Shown: piece after piece, positions 43,330 to 51,369 of the stretch
Layout: each line of letters begins with the position of its first letter
How positions within the stretch are numbered: the stretch's first letter is position 1
Assembly (NCBI GenBank): GCA_964631945.1
Contig: CAZWAY010000007.1
Span: forward strand, 41,445 to 105,444
DNA: 64,000 bases
Source: JABFRZ01 sp964631945
GTDB taxonomy: Bacteria > Planctomycetota > UBA1135 > GCA-002686595
Direction: 5' to 3'
Made by a program: the position numbers and the translations under genes
The notes under the pieces: generated by a model
The model's database searches: none
The model's input: the letters and a program-made list of their open reading frames with translations, nothing else
Told to the model about the DNA's origin: nothing

Positions 43330-44384
43330 TGTGCGCACACCCTCGAAGCCAGCCCGATCGCGACCGCCAGGGACGACGCGCAGGCCTCCATCTCTTGTAC
43401 GTTCACGCGACTCTCGGCCACCCGCAGGCCCTCGAGGGGATTCCAGGTGCGGGCCGTGCGTCCGGTGGCTTGCTCGAGGAACGAGACCGTGCCCGGGGCC
43501 AGCACGCCGCCGCCCGACAGCAGGATCTCCTCGACCCGCAAGCCCTCGCGGTTCTCGACGTAATCGAGCGACAGCGTGAGCTCGCTGACCATGTCCTCGA
43601 GGACGGGCGTGAGCGCACGACTGATCTCGGCCTCGCGTCCCTGGGGATCGCGCTTGAGCGCCTCGGCCTCGGTGTTCTCGATCCCGAGTCGGCGGGCGAT
43701 GGCCTGGCTCATGTCCTGGCCGCCGATCCCGATCTCGCGGCTGAAGCAGGTCTCCCCGCCGCACAGGACGTTGATGGAGGTGACCGAGGCGCCGACGTCC
43801 ACCAGTGCGATGGCACGCTCCTGCCCACCTTCTCCGGCGACCTCCGAAAGGCCGCACAGCTCCCAGGCATTGGCCAGGGCGAACACGTCCACGTCCACGG
43901 CCAGCGGGCTGAGGCCGTTGCTCGTGATCTCCTTGATGCGTTCCTCGATCGCCGACTTCTTGCAGGCCGCGATCACGACGCTCATCTGGTCCTGGGCCGC
44001 AGTCCCACCCTCGGCCGGTGCATGCGGCTTGCGCACCAGGCGCTGGCAGTCGATCTGCACCTCGTCCGACTCGAACGGCAGGTACTTGTCCGATTCGAAG
44101 CGGATGGCCTGGCGCAGTTCCGGGTCGGTCATCTGCATCATCGTGATGTAGCGCACCACGACGGCCTGGCCGGACACGGCGGTCACCACGCTCTTGCTGC
44201 GGAACTTGCCGACCTGGAAGACCTTGGAGATGGCCTCGGCGCGATCCGTACCGCTCGCGACCTCGGCCCGGGCGAAACCGGTGATCACCGGCTCGGGACC
44301 CTCCATGGAAATCTCGACGGCCTTCACGACCTGGTGGCCCAGGTCGAGTCCGACGACACTCTTTGCTCTCCGGAACACCGTCAC
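43326..44384 (-). CDS. pilM: Type IV pilus assembly protein PilM (actin-like ATPase)
   Basis: 352 residues, normal for PilM. Actin/FtsA-fold nucleotide-binding motifs are GLDLGHQVVKAVEI (phosphate 1), ALVDVGASVTSINVL (phosphate 2) and EILLSGGGVLAPG (adenosine). VVTAVSGQAVVVRYI and FESDKYLPF are PilM signatures. It sits at the cytoplasmic face and binds the INLLP segment of PilN. It is the first gene of a tightly overlapped pilM-N-O group (ATGA and GTGA junctions). Confidence 0.93.
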   Translation of the reverse strand: MTVFRRAKSVVGLDLGHQVVKAVEISMEGPEPVITGFARAEVASGTDRAEAISKVFQVGKFRSKSVVTAVSGQAVVVRYITMMQMTDPELRQAIRFESDKYLPFESDEVQIDCQRLVRKPHAPAEGGTAAQDQMSVVIAACKKSAIEERIKEITSNGLSPLAVDVDVFALANAWELCGLSEVAGEGGQERAIALVDVGASVTSINVLCGGETCFSREIGIGGQDMSQAIARRLGIENTEAEALKRDPQGREAEISRALTPVLEDMVSELTLSLDYVENREGLRVEEILLSGGGVLAPGTVSFLEQATGRTARTWNPLEGLRVAESRVNVQEMEACASSLAVAIGLASRVCAQ

Positions 44385-44541
44385 CTCTGGGTTGGCTTTC
44401 CGTTCACGTGGGGGAGCGCCCGCACGCTCTCATCCGGAGGACGGAGCTCGGTCGCGGAAACGCCTTTCGGTTCGGGCCCGGAGGGAGCTGGAGGGTCTCG
44501 TGCCGCTTTCCAGCCCTCGTCCGCGAAACGCCTACAGGCCA

Positions 44542-44581
44542 CCGGTCCGGGAGCCGGCGAACGCTCGCCCCGGTGGACCGG
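44542..44581 (-). terminator. Hairpin between ptsH and pilM
   Basis: A perfect 7-bp stem (CCGGTCC with GGACCGG) encloses a second stem (GGCGA with TCGCC). It lies 54 bases past the ptsH stop in the 251-base gap before pilM. No U-run follows. It may separate the PTS transcript from the pilus operon, whose promoter should lie in the rest of this gap. Confidence 0.35.
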
Positions 44582-44635
44582 CCGAGCCGCGCTCGGAAAG
44601 GCCTTCCACCCAGGCGACGGGAGCGGCCTGCACGG

Positions 44636-44941
44636 CTAGCGGCCGGGCTCGCGGTCCTCGCCGAAACAGCCCTCGAAGACCGCGCGCAGGGCGCACAGCA
44701 GGGCCTCGGCATCCGGCCCGCGCGCGACGAGCTCGAGCTCGGTCCCGGGCCCCGCGGAAAGCGTCATCAGCTCGAGGATGCTCTTGCCGTTGATCTCGCG
44801 CCCGCGCGCCACGACACGCAGCTCGCTCTGGTACGAGAGCGCGCGCGAGGCGATCGCGTGGCAGGGTCGGGCGTGCAACCCCTGGGCGTTGAGCACGCGG
44901 ACGGTGCAGCGCGCTTCCAGGGACGAAGGCAAGAGGGTCAC
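44636..44941 (-). CDS. ptsH: HPr family phosphocarrier
   Basis: 101 residues. GLHARP places the phosphorylatable His at residue 23, and NGKS places the regulatory Ser at 54, both in HPr positions. HPr passes phosphate from enzyme I to EIIA proteins, or acts in HPr-kinase regulation. The neighbouring EIIA gene is 22 bases upstream on the same strand, so the pair works together. Neither enzyme I nor HPr kinase is in the window. The C-terminus (GCFGEDREPGR) is a little longer than usual. Confidence 0.92.
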   Translation of the reverse strand: MTLLPSSLEARCTVRVLNAQGLHARPCHAIASRALSYQSELRVVARGREINGKSILELMTLSAGPGTELELVARGPDAEALLCALRAVFEGCFGEDREPGR

Positions 44942-44963
44942 CAGGTGAGCGCGAGTGGCGGCG

Positions 44964-45455
44964 CTATCCCGACATCTCGCGCAGCAGATCCACGAGACCC
45001 TTCTTGGTGCTCACGCCCGCGGTGAAGCGCCTAAAATCCGCGTCCCGGCCGAGCTGCGAGATCCAGCGCATGACGTCGAGATGGCGCTCGGGATCGTAGC
45101 GCGCCCGCAGGTGCTCCGGGCGCAGCACCGCGAAGACGATCTGCACGGGCGCACCATCGAGGGAGTCCCACTCGATGCCGGAGGGATGGAGCGAGAGGCT
45201 GAAGATCGCCTCGTCCAGCCCGGAAAGCTTGACGTGCGGGATCGCGACCTGCTGCCCGACCCCGGTCGAGGCGATTTGTTCGCGCTCGATCAGGGCGCGC
45301 AACGCGGCCGCGCGAAGCCCTTCGTCCAGGCTCTTCGCCTTGACGAAGTTCTCCACCAGCTCCTGGAACACTTCCTCGCGCGTCGAACCGGCCAGCCGGA
45401 GGCTGCACGCGGCCGGCTTGAAGAGCTTCCAGTATTCCTTGGCCTCGGTCGGCAT
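44964..45455 (-). CDS. ptsN: PTS EIIA (fructose/nitrogen type)
   Basis: 163 residues. The active His is residue 74 in STGVGQQVAIPHVK, the signature of EIIA-2 (fructose/mannitol and nitrogen-type). No EIIB or EIIC domain is attached and no sugar transporter is nearby, so a regulatory PTS-Ntr role is likelier than sugar uptake. A long upstream frame is open but does not look like protein; this ATG fits the family's N-terminus. It is paired with ptsH downstream. Confidence 0.88.
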   Translation of the reverse strand: MPTEAKEYWKLFKPAACSLRLAGSTREEVFQELVENFVKAKSLDEGLRAAALRALIEREQIASTGVGQQVAIPHVKLSGLDEAIFSLSLHPSGIEWDSLDGAPVQIVFAVLRPEHLRARYDPERHLDVMRWISQLGRDADFRRFTAGVSTKKGLVDLLREMSG

Positions 45456-45550
45456 GGTCGCAGCGGGAGGAGGACGCGCACGAGGACGTGCACGCGAGCA
45501 AGTGTAGCCGAACCCGCGCCGGACCGCGCAGGCTCGTTCGTACGGCCGCG

Positions 45551-46348
45551 CTAGCCCTGGAAGAACCCCGGCCGCCCGCGGGGTCCACGCGGCATCCGCG
45601 TGAAGCAGGCCTCGCGATACAAGACGCGCGCGAGGTACAGGCCCGCCGGCGGAGCGGTCGGGCCGGCCAGCCGGCGGTCCCGGGACGCAAGCAGCGCGGG
45701 GATGCTCTCGGGCGCGCGTTTCCCGCGCCCGACCTCGAGCAGGGTGCCGGCCAGCGTGCGCACCATGTTGTAGAGGAACCCGTCCCCTTCCACCGCCAAC
45801 GCGAAGCCGGCCCGGCGCGCGCGCAGGTGCAGCGAGCGGATGCGGCGCACGTTCGATTTCCGGGGCGAGCCCGCGCTGGCGAGCGCGCCGAAGTCGTGGC
45901 GGCCCACGAAGTGGCGCGCCGCGGCGCGCATCGCGGCGAGGTCGAGCGGATCGCTCACCCAGTGCCAGTGGGCGCGCGCGAACGGCAGCGGAAAGGTCTC
46001 GGTACGCACGAGGTAGACATAGCGCTTGCCGCACGCGTCCTTCTGGGCGTGGAAGGCGTCGGCGCAGGTCTCGAGCGCGCGCACGACCAAGCCCTCCGGC
46101 ACGTGGGCATTGAGCGCGAACAGCAGGCGCTCGTCCGCCAGCCTGGTCTCGAGGTGGAAGTTGGCGACCTGCCCCAGCGCGTGCACGCCGGTGTCGGTGC
46201 GGCCCGCCCCGAACACCACCGCGCGCTGTCCGCACAGCCCGAGCAGCGCTTCCTCCAGCGCCTCCTGCACGCTCGCGAAGCCCTCCTGGCGCTGCCATCC
46301 GAAGAAGCGCGCGCCATCGTAGGCCAAGAGGACGCGGACGTTGCGCAC
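45551..46348 (-). CDS. truA: tRNA pseudouridine synthase A
   Basis: 265 residues from a GTG (product MRNVRVLLAYDGARFFGWQRQ). The catalytic Asp52 is in GAGRTDTGVHALGQV, and the second conserved block is GDGFLYNMVRTLAGTLLEVG. TruA makes pseudouridine at positions 38-40 of the tRNA anticodon arm. It follows recR by 13 bases. A basic C-terminal tail (MPRGPRGRPGFFQG) is slightly longer than in E. coli. Confidence 0.96.
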   Translation of the reverse strand: MRNVRVLLAYDGARFFGWQRQEGFASVQEALEEALLGLCGQRAVVFGAGRTDTGVHALGQVANFHLETRLADERLLFALNAHVPEGLVVRALETCADAFHAQKDACGKRYVYLVRTETFPLPFARAHWHWVSDPLDLAAMRAAARHFVGRHDFGALASAGSPRKSNVRRIRSLHLRARRAGFALAVEGDGFLYNMVRTLAGTLLEVGRGKRAPESIPALLASRDRRLAGPTAPPAGLYLARVLYREACFTRMPRGPRGRPGFFQG

Positions 46349-46361
46349 GAGGGAAGGCGCC

Positions 46362-46973
46362 TCAGGCTCGGGGCTCGCGCAGCGCCACGCGGCCGGAGAG
46401 TGCGTCCTGGATCACGCCCTTGTGCAGGTACTCGAGGGCCGAACCGGCCGGGACGCCGCGCGCGAGGCGCGTCACCCGCAGCGCCAGGCCGGCTCGATCG
46501 AGGGCCGCCAGCACGACCGCCGCGGTGGCCTCGCCCTCGGCGTCCGGATCGGTCGCCAGGATCACCTCGCGCACCGTGCCCTGGGCCAGGCGTTTCACCA
46601 GCGCGGCCACGGTCAGGTGGCGCTCCTCGGTGCCTTCGGCCGGGTTGTAGGCCCCCAGCAGGACGTGATAGCGCCCGCGGTAGACCTCCGAACGCTCGAC
46701 GGCCTCGACGTCGCGCGGTTCCTCGACCACCAGCAGCTGGGTCGGGTCGCGCGCGGGGTCGGCGCACAGCCCGCACGGATCCTGCTCGGTCACGTTGTGA
46801 CACAGGCCGCAGCGGCGCGTGTTCGCCGAGGCATCCCGCAGCGCAGCCGCCAGCTCCAGCGCTTCCGGGTCGCGCAGCACGTGGAAGGCCATGCGCTCGG
46901 CCGAGCGCCGCCCCACGCCCGGGAAGCGCTCGAAGGCGGCGATCAGGCGCGCCAGCGGTTTGGGGTAGGCCAT
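46362..46973 (-). CDS. recR: Recombination mediator RecR
   Basis: 203 residues, standard RecR. A helix-hairpin-helix is near the start (FPGVGRRSAERMAFHVL). The zinc finger has Cys55, 58, 67 and 70 (CGLC ... CGLC). The Toprim core is LLVVEEPRDVEAVE, followed by RYHVLLGAYNPAEG. It loads RecA at gaps with RecF and RecO. The order dnaX-ybaB-recR is highly conserved; here 25 bases separate ybaB and recR. Confidence 0.97.
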   Translation of the reverse strand: MAYPKPLARLIAAFERFPGVGRRSAERMAFHVLRDPEALELAAALRDASANTRRCGLCHNVTEQDPCGLCADPARDPTQLLVVEEPRDVEAVERSEVYRGRYHVLLGAYNPAEGTEERHLTVAALVKRLAQGTVREVILATDPDAEGEATAAVVLAALDRAGLALRVTRLARGVPAGSALEYLHKGVIQDALSGRVALREPRA

Positions 46974-46998
46974 CGCGCTGTCCTGCCGAGCGCCGGGA

Positions 46999-47316
46999 TC
47001 AGAGCAGACCCGGCAGGTTCATGCCGCCGGTGATGCGGCCGATGGCCTCGCGTTCGGCCTCGGCCGCGCGCTTCAGGGCATCGCGCACGGCGCTGGCCAC
47101 GGCCTCCTCGAGGGCGCGCGGGTCGGCTGGTGCGCCGGGCGCCAGCTGCACGCCGCGCACTTCGTGGCGATCCGCGCTGAGGATCACGCGCACCAGGCCG
47201 CCGGCCGCCAGGCCCTCGACCGAGCGCGTGCGCAGCTCGGCCCGCACGGCATCGAGCTGACGCTGCATCTCCTGCGCCTGCTTCAGCAGGTTGCCCATCT
47301 CACCCAGGCCGCTCAT
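46999..47316 (-). CDS. ybaB: YbaB/EbfC nucleoid-associated protein
   Basis: 105 residues from MSGLGEMGNLLKQAQEMQRQLDAVRAEL, the typical N-terminal helical tweezer of the family, ending with GGMNLPGLL. YbaB binds DNA non-specifically and is nearly always found between dnaX and recR. Its start overlaps the dnaX stop (ATGA). Confidence 0.96.
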   Translation of the reverse strand: MSGLGEMGNLLKQAQEMQRQLDAVRAELRTRSVEGLAAGGLVRVILSADRHEVRGVQLAPGAPADPRALEEAVASAVRDALKRAAEAEREAIGRITGGMNLPGLL

Positions 47317-48989
47317 CCGATCTCCTCCACGGTGCCCTCGTAATCGTCCGCCACGCGCCGGGTCAGCTCGTCCCCGCTGGCCGCGGTGCGCGGCACGGCC
47401 ACGCGCGGCGTGGCGCCGGAGAGCACGAGTTCCAGCGCGAACGGACGCCCGAACGCCCGGGAATAGGCCTCCTCGCACGCGCGCTGGTTGCGCTTGTCGT
47501 TCACCAGTCGCGTCTCCTCGGGCGCGAGCCCCGCCAGGCGCAGGCGCAGGTGCCCATCGGCCGTGGCCTCGAGGATACCCGCCCCGTGGCGGGCGAAGAG
47601 CGCCGCCAGCGCCGCGCGTCCCCGCCCCAGCTCGGCCAGGAAGCCCTCCCAGCTGGCGCTGGCGGGGGTGCGCGCCTCCGGGGCGCGCACCGCCGGCAGG
47701 CGCGCGGCACTCGCGGGGCTGGCGGCGGGCGCCTTCGTGGCGACGGGCAGCACCGGCGCGGAGCCGACGGCGGGCTCGGCGCCCGCACGTCCGGCCGGCG
47801 ACGCGTGCGCCGGGCTGACGGCGGCCGGGCGCGCTCCCGGCCCTCCCGTCAGGGTCTGCTCCAGCACCTCGAGGCGCTGCAGGAGCGCCGCCAGCGGCAG
47901 GGTGTGCTCGGCGCGCGCGAGGTCCAGCAGGCACAGCTCCAGCACGATGCGCTCCTGGCCGGCCAGGAGACGCATGCGCTCGCGCGCACGCAGCAGTTCG
48001 TGCATCCACAGCTCGAGCCGTTCGGCGCCCAGACGCCGGCCGCGCTCGACCGCGCGCGTGCGCTCGCGCTCGGCCAGCGTGAGCAGCGGCGTGCCCTCGC
48101 CGCACCAGGCCAGGAGGGCCGCGGCCCGCACCTGCTCCAGCAGGCCCTCGAGCACGGCCTCTTCGTCGCCCTCGAAGGCCTGCAGCTTGGCGAACAGGGC
48201 CGGGCGTTCGCCGGCCTCCACCAGGGCCAACAAGGCCTCGAGATCCTCGTGACCGGCCTCGCCACCCAGGCGCTGGAGGTCCGCGAGGGTGGGCTCGTTG
48301 CCGGCGAAGGCCAGCAGCTTGTCGGCCTGCGAGAGCGCGTCGCGCATGCCTCCGCGCGCGCGACGCGCCAGCTCGTCGGTCACCCCGGCCTCGGCGCGCA
48401 CACCCTCGGCCTGGAACACCTGCGTGAGGCGCGCGACGATGCGCTCCTCCGCCAGCGGAGCCAGGCGCAGGATCTGACAGCGCGACAGGACCGTGTCGAG
48501 CACCTTGTGGGGGTCCGTCGTGGCGAACAGGAAGACGACGTGCGGCGGCGGCTCCTCGAGGGTCTTCAAGAGCGCGTTGAAGGCCGGCTTCGAGAGCATG
48601 TGGACCTCGTCCACGATGTACACCTTGTAGCGCGCGCGCATGGGCGCGTAGGCCACCTCGTCGCGCAGCTCGCGGATGTTGTCCACGCCCGTGTGCGAGG
48701 CGGCGTCGAGCTCGACGATGTCGAGCTCCGTCCCGGCCTCGAACGCCTGGCAACGCTCGCACGTGCCGCACGGGTCGGGCGTCGGGCCCTTCTCGCAGTT
48801 CAGGCAGCGCGCGAAGATGCGCGCCAGGGTGGTCTTGCCCGTGCCGCGCGGTCCGGAGAAGAGGTAGGCGTGTCCGAGGTGAGCGCCGGTCAACGCCCCG
48901 CGCAGGACCTCGGTCACCACCTCCTGGCCGATCACCTCGCCGAAGGTCTTCGGCCGGTACTTGCGGGCCAGGACGAGGTAGGCGGACAT
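47313..48989 (-). CDS. dnaX: DNA polymerase III subunits tau/gamma
   Basis: 558 residues from MSAYLVLARKYRP; an ATG three codons upstream is an alternative. AAA+ motifs are Walker A SGPRGTGKTT (about 45-54), the zinc site Cys65/74/77/80 region (CLNC ... CGTCERC), VYIVDEVHML (Walker B) and sensor LFATTDPHK. The clamp-loader core ends near 360; the Ala/Pro-rich linker (about 395-450) and a C-terminal domain complete a tau-like form. I see no slippery A-run for a gamma frameshift. The stop overlaps ybaB. Confidence 0.95.
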   Translation of the reverse strand: MSAYLVLARKYRPKTFGEVIGQEVVTEVLRGALTGAHLGHAYLFSGPRGTGKTTLARIFARCLNCEKGPTPDPCGTCERCQAFEAGTELDIVELDAASHTGVDNIRELRDEVAYAPMRARYKVYIVDEVHMLSKPAFNALLKTLEEPPPHVVFLFATTDPHKVLDTVLSRCQILRLAPLAEERIVARLTQVFQAEGVRAEAGVTDELARRARGGMRDALSQADKLLAFAGNEPTLADLQRLGGEAGHEDLEALLALVEAGERPALFAKLQAFEGDEEAVLEGLLEQVRAAALLAWCGEGTPLLTLAERERTRAVERGRRLGAERLELWMHELLRARERMRLLAGQERIVLELCLLDLARAEHTLPLAALLQRLEVLEQTLTGGPGARPAAVSPAHASPAGRAGAEPAVGSAPVLPVATKAPAASPASAARLPAVRAPEARTPASASWEGFLAELGRGRAALAALFARHGAGILEATADGHLRLRLAGLAPEETRLVNDKRNQRACEEAYSRAFGRPFALELVLSGATPRVAVPRTAASGDELTRRVADDYEGTVEEIG

Positions 48990-49188
48990 CGCCTCCATAC
49001 TGTAGCGGAAGCCGCGCGGCCGAGGCCCGTCGCCGACGCGAGCGGGAGTGCGCGAGCGCGCCAGTGGGCTCGGGCCGAACGCACCTGGAACCGTGATCTT
49101 AGGGCTGCTCCGTTCCCGGCCTGACCCGGTTCGAAGAGGTTCCACTGCGCCGGACCGAGCCCGCTGCCGCGCTCGCGCTCGGAAGGGG

Positions 49189-49279
<91 letters not shown>

Positions 49280-49354
49280 CCGGACGTCCCACGCGCGCGG
49301 CGTGGGGCGTCGATTTCTCGGCGAGCGTCGGTCCCGGGCGGCTACCCGGCGAAG

Positions 49355-49446
<92 letters not shown>

Positions 49447-49488
49447 GCGCTGGGCAACGCACTCGACGAGACGAGGCCGGGGCCGGCC

Positions 49489-49980
49489 TCATCCCGTGTC
49501 TCCCCGCCGCGCACGGAAGAACTCCTGCAGGAGCTCGCGCGACTCCCCGGCCAGGACGCCCTCGTCGAACGCGAGGCGGTGATTCGCCTGCGGATGATCG
49601 AGGACGCGGCCCAGGGACACGCAACCTCCGAACTTGGGATCGCGCACGGCAAACACCACCCGACGGAGACGGGCATGGACCAGGGCGCCCGCGCACATGA
49701 AGCAAGGCTCTACGGTCGAATACAGGACGCAATCGACCAGGCGTACCAGGCCCAGCACACGGGCGGCGGCGCGCAGCGCGAGGAGCTCGGCATGCGCCGA
49801 GGGATCGCAATCGCCGCGCACGCGGTTCCCGGCGCGAGCCAGGACCTCGTCTCCGCACACGACCACGGCCCCGATCGGGACTTCCTCGCGCGTACCGGCC
49901 GCGCGCGCCTCCTCCAGGGCCAGCGCCATGAAGCGCTCGTCCGGTGGGCGCGTCTCCGCTCGTTCGGAACTGGGGACCAA
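49489..49980 (-). CDS. tadA: tRNA-specific adenosine deaminase
   Basis: 163 residues. The zinc site is HAE (His63, Glu65) and PCFMC (Cys93, Cys96). The family N-terminus FMALALEEARAAG is at 17-29. The start is taken as a TTG so that the residues before FMAL are included; an ATG at 49929 would remove them. TadA converts adenosine 34 to inosine in tRNA-Arg(ACG), and exactly that tRNA gene lies 84 bases away on the same strand. Confidence 0.92.
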   Translation of the reverse strand: MVPSSERAETRPPDERFMALALEEARAAGTREEVPIGAVVVCGDEVLARAGNRVRGDCDPSAHAELLALRAAARVLGLVRLVDCVLYSTVEPCFMCAGALVHARLRRVVFAVRDPKFGGCVSLGRVLDHPQANHRLAFDEGVLAGESRELLQEFFRARRGDTG

Positions 49981-50064
49981 CGCTCTACTTCATGTTTTCA
50001 AAGCTTCGGACCGGCGTCGGGCTCGCCGCCGCGCGGCCCCGCGCGCGTACCGCGCGGGAGGAGG

Positions 50065-50141
50065 TGGTACACCCAGGTGGACTCGAACCACCAGCCTTCT
50101 GATCCGTAGTCAGATGCTCTATCCAATTGAGCTATGGGTGC
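50065..50141 (-). tRNA. tRNA-Arg (anticodon ACG), CCA encoded
   Basis: Acceptor GCACCCA pairs with TGGGTGT (first pair G-U), the discriminator is A and CCA is encoded. The anticodon loop CTACGGA has ACG at 50105-50107 (minus strand). A34 is expected to become inosine by TadA, whose gene is next downstream, allowing CGU/CGC/CGA reading. D-arm AGCTCAATTGGATAGAGC and T-arm GGTGG TTCGAGT CCACC are normal. Confidence 0.96.
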
Positions 50142-50321
50142 ACGGAGGGGCAGAGGTTCTAGCGGCCCCCGAGGCGGCGTGTCAAGCGCAGGGCGTCCCC
50201 GTGGCGGGCCGCGGCGTGCGCTGCGCTCGCCGCCGGACGGGCCTCGCGCGTGCGCGCCGACGGGGCTGAACGGGCCTCCGATGTTGCCTGGCTGCGCCCG
50301 GGTCGGAACACTACCCCTCCC

Positions 50322-51329
50322 ATGACGCGCGCGCCTCGACACCTGATCAGCCTGTCCGACCTCGACGACGGTGTCCTGGAGGAGGTCCTCGAGTTCTCGG
50401 CGCGCCTGAAGCGACGCGCGGGGCGGGGCGAGCTGTCGGGCAAGACCGTGGGCATGCTCTTCTTCCGCGGCTCGCTGCGCACGCGGGCCTCGCTGGAGAC
50501 GGCCGTGCTGCAGCTCGGGGGCAGCGTGGTCAACCTGACCGCCATGAGCGACTTCTGGGAGCTCGAGGAGCGTGAGGGCAGCGTGATGGACGGGCGCGCG
50601 CCGGAGCACATCAAGGACGCCGCCGCGGTGCTGTCGCGCTACGTGCACGCCCTGGCCATCCGGCCCGCCCCGCTGGGCAGCTCCTGGGAGGTCGACCGAC
50701 GCGACGAGCGCATCCGCGCCTGGGCCAAGTACGCCTCCGTGCCGGTGATGAACATGGAGAGCTCGCTGTGGCACCCGCTGCAGTCCCTGGCGGACATCCT
50801 GACGCTCAAGGAGACCCTGGGCGACCCGCGGGGCAAGGAGCTGGCGATCACCTGGGTCCACTCCCCCACTCCGGCCTCGCCCTCGGCCGTGCACTCGCTG
50901 TTGCACGCCGCCCTGCGCGCGGGGATGAACGTGCGCCTGGCGCATCCGCCCGGATTCGAGCTGGACGGTGGCGTGCTGTCGGAGGCCGAAGAGCTCGCGC
51001 GGCGCGCGGGCGGCTCCCTGCAGCGCGACCTCTCGCTGGAACAAGCCGTGCGCGGCGCGCGCGTGGTCTACGCGCGCTCGTGGCAGTCGCTCGAGACCTA
51101 CGGCAACCCCACGCTCACGGCCAGCCAGCGCTCGCGCCACACCGCCTGGCGCATCGACGAGAAGCTGCTCGCCCTGGGCCAGGACGCGCGCCTGATGCAC
51201 GCCATGCCCGTGCGTCGCAACGTCGAGGTCACCGACGAGGTCCTCGACGGCCCGCGCAGCCTCCTGTACGAACAAGCAGCCAACCGCCTGCCGACCCAGA
51301 TGGCGCTGCTCGTCAGTCTGCTGCGCTGA
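50322..51329 (+). CDS. argF': N-acyl-ornithine carbamoyltransferase (acetyl or succinyl type)
   Basis: 335 residues. The carbamoyl-phosphate loop reads FFRGSLRTRAS rather than STRTR, and the second block is MESSLWHPLQSLAD. EGSVMDGRAPEHIKDAAAVLSRY and the closing MPVRRNVEVTDEVLDGP ... EQAANRLPTQ follow the pattern of N-acetylornithine and N-succinylornithine transcarbamylases rather than OTC. It makes N-acyl-citrulline for arginine. HPLQSLAD is nearer to the succinyl-type enzymes, but acyl specificity cannot be fixed by eye. It begins 180 bases from the divergent tRNA-Arg gene and is followed by dnaE after 40 bases. Confidence 0.85.
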   Translation: MTRAPRHLISLSDLDDGVLEEVLEFSARLKRRAGRGELSGKTVGMLFFRGSLRTRASLETAVLQLGGSVVNLTAMSDFWELEEREGSVMDGRAPEHIKDAAAVLSRYVHALAIRPAPLGSSWEVDRRDERIRAWAKYASVPVMNMESSLWHPLQSLADILTLKETLGDPRGKELAITWVHSPTPASPSAVHSLLHAALRAGMNVRLAHPPGFELDGGVLSEAEELARRAGGSLQRDLSLEQAVRGARVVYARSWQSLETYGNPTLTASQRSRHTAWRIDEKLLALGQDARLMHAMPVRRNVEVTDEVLDGPRSLLYEQAANRLPTQMALLVSLLR

Positions 51330-51369
51330 TCCGGCGCACGGTTCCGGACGGTCGGGCCGCACCTTCGTC

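Noticed and set aside
47313..48989. Programmed frameshift for a gamma form of dnaX
   Set aside because: I looked for an A-rich slippery run with a downstream hairpin in the region after the ATPase core and found none.
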